In this document: one piece after another, positions 62,401 to 64,000 of the stretch | How the letters are laid out: each line of letters begins with the position of its first letter | How positions within the stretch are numbered: the stretch's first letter is position 1 | Program-made: the position numbers and the translations under genes | DNA from: JAENVU01 sp963765075 | GTDB taxonomy: Bacteria > Actinomycetota > Acidimicrobiia > IMCC26256 > JAENVU01 | Direction of reading: 5' to 3' | DNA: 64,000 nucleotides | Assembly (NCBI GenBank): GCA_963765075.1 | Contig: CAVXVA010000004.1 | Coordinates: forward strand, 123,482-187,481 | The notes under the pieces: generated by a model | What the model was told of the DNA's origin: nothing | Seen by the model: the letters and a program-made list of their open reading frames with translations, nothing else | The model's database searches: none

Positions 62401-62998
62401 GAATCGGCGCCGCACAATCAGAACGAGTCGCAGCCGAAACCAACTGGCACTCCGGCACCGACACCACCCCCAACCGCGACCGATAATCACCACCGAAATC
62501 GCCGATCAACTCGCTGTAATCGACCTTCAGCTCGATCGGCCCCGCCGGGAGGGCCTCCACCTTCGAACCCGGCTCCGTGAACCGCACCCGGAACGCCACC
62601 CCCGACTCCGTGACCTGTTCAGCCTCCTTCGGATCCAACAACTCGATCCGAGCCACCGTCCCATCCACCAGTGCGCCCGGTGCCACCTTCAACTCCAGCG
62701 GAAGCCGAGCGAACTCGACCACACCCGACCCAGCCCGGAACGTCGCCTCCTCACTCTCAGCCACCACCCGAGACGCCGGCATCGCCGGCGCCGTCAGTCG
62801 CCCCGCAGTCGGATCGCCCGGCGCGTCCCCCACTGGGAAACTCGCCGGCACCCCCGCGTCCGCCACCGGAATCTCAGGACCAACACCCACCGCCCCAGCC
62901 ACAGGCAGACGGTCCGGCCAACCCACACCAGCCAAACCAACCGACCCCACAGCAACCGCCAACACCACCAACCCGAACCGACGACCCCACCCCGCCAT
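56492..62998 (-). CDS. RHS-repeat polymorphic toxin with possible caspase-like C-terminal domain
   Basis: A 2168-residue secreted protein. It has an N-terminal signal segment (RRFGLVVLAVAVGSVGLAGV), an actinobacterial RHS head with GSAEASYPVVVPPAPFGPTP, then a long run of YD/RHS repeats forming the shell. The core ends LNPYAYAGNNPLTMSDPTGLD (near residue 1900). The variable C-terminus ends with VTILTGAHGAADG and TIIGGFCNSGACL. His2102 and Cys2157, with HG and CxSG contexts, recall clan CD (caspase-like) peptidases. No VgrG, PAAR or type VI genes are nearby, so export is probably by Sec. Central codons (about 59.95-61.1 kb) are AT-richer than the rest. The candidate immunity gene follows. Confidence 0.85.
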   Translation of the reverse strand: MAGWGRRFGLVVLAVAVGSVGLAGVGWPDRLPVAGAVGVGPEIPVADAGVPASFPVGDAPGDPTAGRLTAPAMPASRVVAESEEATFRAGSGVVEFARLPLELKVAPGALVDGTVARIELLDPKEAEQVTESGVAFRVRFTEPGSKVEALPAGPIELKVDYSELIGDFGGDYRSRLGVVSVPECQLVSAATRSDCAAPIPLISMAHDTELGSVTVDISVSGEKLLDPALIGTEQDRRALLEKGLPQTTPAQARNRGPAASDTTGTLDAVVPVLDPALAAEVGASLSAASGPVSGFAGGASTFALTSSVGGDSGDFGATPLTAVGTGSVGLQSGSAEASYPVVVPPAPFGPTPKVEFQYSSASVDGMTTDKNTQGSDVGLGWQLEMGSITRAYKACNLPEAPGDLCWDGINYSISLNGMSERLIPTDFAATTFRFEHDNGWKATVVQTPLFGDHTYGGNGAEFHVFGPDGTEYRFGGLVDPKFPVDVTNSLYSVPVYHPGTGDPCYGSPGRVCMQGWKWNLDQVKDPSGGTILYRYTPQINAYNIRAGQGGPYTMTYQMGGSPYDIRYGMQFTNPGSTYLERVAFTTDGRCVNASPCSSLFNGTWPDTPWDLLCAQVAGCSKTSPSFWTSQRIKNITTQYIDNAAWRNVASYTVFHSYPDPGFPAAPFGPSTVGSSPKMTLDTIKREDPGNPVNLFALTNYGYTALPNRLNYPVGSGVSPLMTKRLTSVTNELGGKTTFTYGQQHPCAPETPFLHYETHPQVDCFLAWYGVGPFPSFIPFQKYYVVQSSLVDLASSGATQTTNYTYIGGPNWHYSNVSNLPEFTSIITSVPTAPANYWNEYRGFRQVDVSTAGEVSKHLYITGMDGDRDSVSNYWQFQGPVTFATWHSTTQQDADELASLEVDSVVRNSANTVNVTRASTNYYSLQTFGPAIWGAAYRGQRAYFSAPSQVDSWTLGATPLQEKTARTSYTYTNNTGINSGACLCNYGLVDFEDHQGDISTPADNWHVDYFYNSNSSVWIRGLVGRKAVRTGSTPGSGTDVSKTEFAYDGGTVMGGIGSRGLVTTVRAYSRTAPTAAYNDLTTAYDTNGRIQSVTDANLHTTTTTYDPVYGPAGSTTVTNHLGQASTTSMNKGLGVPEQQVDPNGNTTRATYDWSGRLIKVWLPTEAYNSGTGTPTRAFTYSVWSHLGQVNGTPSKVRTDQLQTPGGSPVNLTGYAFIDGFGRTVQTSGVSPSLSASPVRVSTQYDTKGRTSRVSAPYEKSTAIATFAPPTWSGGSVDAGVSQTVTSYDTADRVTKTDVRDASSSKIATSKAYNAWTVTSTDGNLKTTDSTSDAFGNLASVVERNGAATYTSTYGYDAANRMILARDSLLHDTTTSYDLLGRKTGSTDPDAGGTLYGYDAVGNLTLTTDARGQAVVRSYDGLDRATEIRKDTGAGPLLQKFTYDAPGKLGLVSTSSSYDPAGNEYKQVNSSYDGRNRPTNVQWVIPTSATGLNGTYAMAYTYDPADHVTSTRYPADAAGGLGETVTAAFSTAGAATTLTGTNTYVTSSSYTAQGNLGAQVLGGTGVVHRALTYESTTFRLATLKAGQTAGATTRQNLTYQYDANSNVKAVTDANNGGQQECFTYDDLNRLTRAFTGTPGTPGCGAYTATPGANPYDRAYTYDQLGNFLTNNGRSYQYNDPAHVHAVTNAGTDTFSYDATGNQAGRTVSGAGSIQGFDALGRLSTMSATNSAYVYGPDGARILRTDGTTRTLYLAGGLYERTSVNGAAATATSFYQLGSQRVAYRKGTTLSYLLADPLGSSSVTTNSTGASPTTQRYYPFGQIRPGPGNGLGIDQTYLGKPQDPSGLIQMGARYYDPTLGKFTSVDPIAHPEIPQTLNPYAYAGNNPLTMSDPTGLDMFDGLNQAVCASNPGTSSSCTTGKFDAGGGWTSNAQIYAKNIVKSYISNTAAKAYSGSPLSPSQAQFLRYSGGCGVHRRRDCYGAAVLALGGSIEAALYAASHCECDYGGALEDVVGDFILIDLPTSFLAAGVVKGLFKLGGAAFTSSATNSARGLSDFGGVIEQTGTNAAGGRVFTSTGGIAQNDFRGIVNSGLMRGEEVTILTGAHGAADGSLIADASMFAADVERFGSIPGVRVLDVSTMSAGEIRAAMNGPGTIIGGFCNSGACLAPSGG

Positions 62999-63067
62999 AA
63001 CTCCGCCTTCCGTCGCCCCAGCCCAAAGGAACGAACCACCACATCCTCAACCTGGCCCCCAACCAAG

Positions 63068-63502
63068 TCAAGAAAAATGATCTCGGGGGACTGTCAGGAA
63101 CTTTGTGCTTGGTCTCCATCGGTCATCGCAACATTGCTGGTCTTGGGCCAGGGTTGGAGTTGACCCGGTTTCGTGGACACCAGATGGATACCGAACACCA
63201 TTCGCCAGAAAGGGCATGATCGATTGTCCGTCGTGTTCGCTGCGATTCGGACGACGACGGACGGCGAGCCGACGCGCTATGCCTCCGTCGGCAAGCGCAG
63301 CTACCTGCGTTCCGCCTTTGACCACCCCGGGCGCCTTAGTTTCGATGCCCGCCAAATAGGGGGGAAGTTCAAAGGCTCGCGGCGTGTCGACATATCCGGT
63401 CACGGTTGTGGTGCCAGAGGACCTGCTGCTGCCACTGCTCCCGTAGGACGCGAGTGACACAGCGCTGAGCATGGCTAGGCACACCACGATGTAGCGCTTC
63501 AT
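63068..63502 (-). CDS. Hypothetical secreted protein with lipobox-like signal lacking Cys
   Basis: A 144-residue protein. The signal MKRYIVVCLAMLSAVSLASY is followed by GSSGSSRSSG. The layout is that of a lipoprotein (LAS-C-GSSGSS) but Tyr occupies the Cys position, so it should be secreted rather than lipidated. The mature part has YLAGIETKAPGVVKGGTQVA and a CC pair late (QDQQCCDDRW). Not recognised. It lies just upstream of the RHS gene on the same strand. Confidence 0.5.
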   Translation of the reverse strand: MKRYIVVCLAMLSAVSLASYGSSGSSRSSGTTTVTGYVDTPRAFELPPYLAGIETKAPGVVKGGTQVAALADGGIARRLAVRRRPNRSEHDGQSIMPFLANGVRYPSGVHETGSTPTLAQDQQCCDDRWRPSTKFLTVPRDHFS

Positions 63503-63563
63503 CCCACCCTCCGATGCCTCACGTCGACCGTAGCGTGACCTCCACGGAAGGCGGAGGGTCTCC

Positions 63564-63734
63564 CTACCTTGGGGTAGCCCTGTAGTCGTCGCATTTAGGG
63601 TTGCCGCACGACGCTTCGACAAAACGGTCAGGAACGTCCGGTAGGTCAGGCAGCACCGTCCACTCCTCCGTGCGGGTACCTTCTCGACCCGCCTTGCTAC
63701 AAACCGACCACGACATTGTTCGCTTGTCCTGCAT
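63564..63734 (-). CDS. Small Cys-containing hypothetical protein
   Basis: A 56-residue protein, MQDKRTMSWSVCSKAGREGT at the start and FVEASCGNPKCDDYRATPR at the end. Three Cys, two in CGNPKC (CxxxxC), could hold a metal. AGGAGGT lies 4 nt before the ATG, a strong ribosome site. It is divergent from the gene at 63775. Function unknown. Confidence 0.5.
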   Translation of the reverse strand: MQDKRTMSWSVCSKAGREGTRTEEWTVLPDLPDVPDRFVEASCGNPKCDDYRATPR

Positions 63735-63774
63735 CCCAACCTCCTGGTCGCACCCTGACGGTACCCTCACACTC

Positions 63775-64000
63775 ATGCCCAAGTTGACGCCCCCGCAGGA
63801 ACGGTTGTTCGCGAGCTTCTGTGAAGCGGCGCGAGCCGAGCCACTGGGGCAACGCTCGCCGTTCGTACGGCTGGGCCACTCCAACGGCCAGTTCGTTCGC
63901 CATCCCCAGCTTGGCAACATGGACATCGAGACGGAGGGCGACCTCGTCGCGCTGGAGCGGGCGGGCTTCATCCTCAAGGTCCCGGGTGAAGGCGGCAACT
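63775..64000 (+). CDS. Hypothetical protein (partial, runs off right edge)
   Basis: The first 75 residues are visible: MPKLTPPQERLFASFCEAAR, then FVRLGHSNGQFVRHPQLGN and LVALERAGFILKV, which looks like the start of a winged-helix fold. The ATG is 7 nt after TACCCT (63762-63767), a leaderless start. Not recognised. Confidence 0.5.
   Translation, partial: MPKLTPPQERLFASFCEAARAEPLGQRSPFVRLGHSNGQFVRHPQLGNMDIETEGDLVALERAGFILKVPGEGGN

Noticed and set aside
61508..63163. 551-residue plus-strand frame
   Set aside because: Arg/His/Thr-rich antisense of the RHS N-terminal half.

Overview
The window is high-GC DNA with dense, often overlapping genes, two WhiB-family regulators, a SenX3/RegX3-type phosphate two-component pair, a SigE-like ECF cluster, an F420/luciferase-like oxidoreductase, an Eis-type acetyltransferase and a MutT1-type Nudix-phosphatase next to ppk. 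This fits an actinomycete (Actinomycetota). I lean towards an uncultured Acidimicrobiia-like lineage, but that placement is inference. Many genes start 6-7 nt after a TANNNT hexamer with no Shine-Dalgarno, the leaderless layout known from actinobacteria. I used it to choose several starts.

Layout. 1-8.2 kb: moaE end, a catalytically dead PDZ protease-like protein, a fused siroheme-decarboxylase-like protein, an SDR, a zincin_2 protein, a short 3-hydroxyacyl-CoA dehydrogenase, an Eis-like GNAT and an MFS exporter. 8.4-19 kb is a phosphate block: ppk, mutT1-like gene, peroxiredoxin, then the minus-strand operon pstS-pstC-pstA-pstB-kinase-regulator, with divergent phoU. Between pstS and phoU lie two three-unit 11-bp repeat arrays that look like PHO boxes. 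19-23.4 kb is an envelope-stress block: htrA, whiB, an RseB-like gene, an anti-sigma factor, an ECF sigma factor and tatA. The sigma gene, htrA and whiB each carry a GGAAC-N17/18-CGTT promoter. 23.4-48.3 kb is ordinary chromosome: LLM oxidoreductase, formimidoyltransferase, second whiB, two more two-component systems, DJ-1/AraC pair, VWA protein, transporters, GH1 glucosidase, VapBC, AbiEi-like protein, hydrolases, carotenoid oxygenase, glycosyltransferase, phosphodiesterase, a secreted repeat protein and two DHFR-family genes, one of them a deletion relic.

48.6 kb to the right edge looks like an integrated accessory region. It begins with the 3' half of a tRNA gene (anticodon loop to acceptor end), the usual scar of tyrosine-integrase insertion. 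It then carries a small K/S/A-rich protein, a winged-helix protein, a PLD-helicase-DUF3427 protein, a DUF6933-like protein, gene relics, and a 2168-residue RHS polymorphic toxin. The RHS C-terminus has a His/Cys pattern reminiscent of caspase-like (clan CD) peptidases. A 70-residue candidate immunity gene follows 11 bp downstream, and a displaced RHS fragment lies beyond it.

Six reading-frame breaks occur between 11 and 22 kb (mutT1-like, regulator, kinase twice, pstC, rseB-like). Every one behaves as one extra base, and four can be repaired by shortening a GGG/CCC triplet. They look more like consensus errors than true pseudogenes, but reads are needed to tell.
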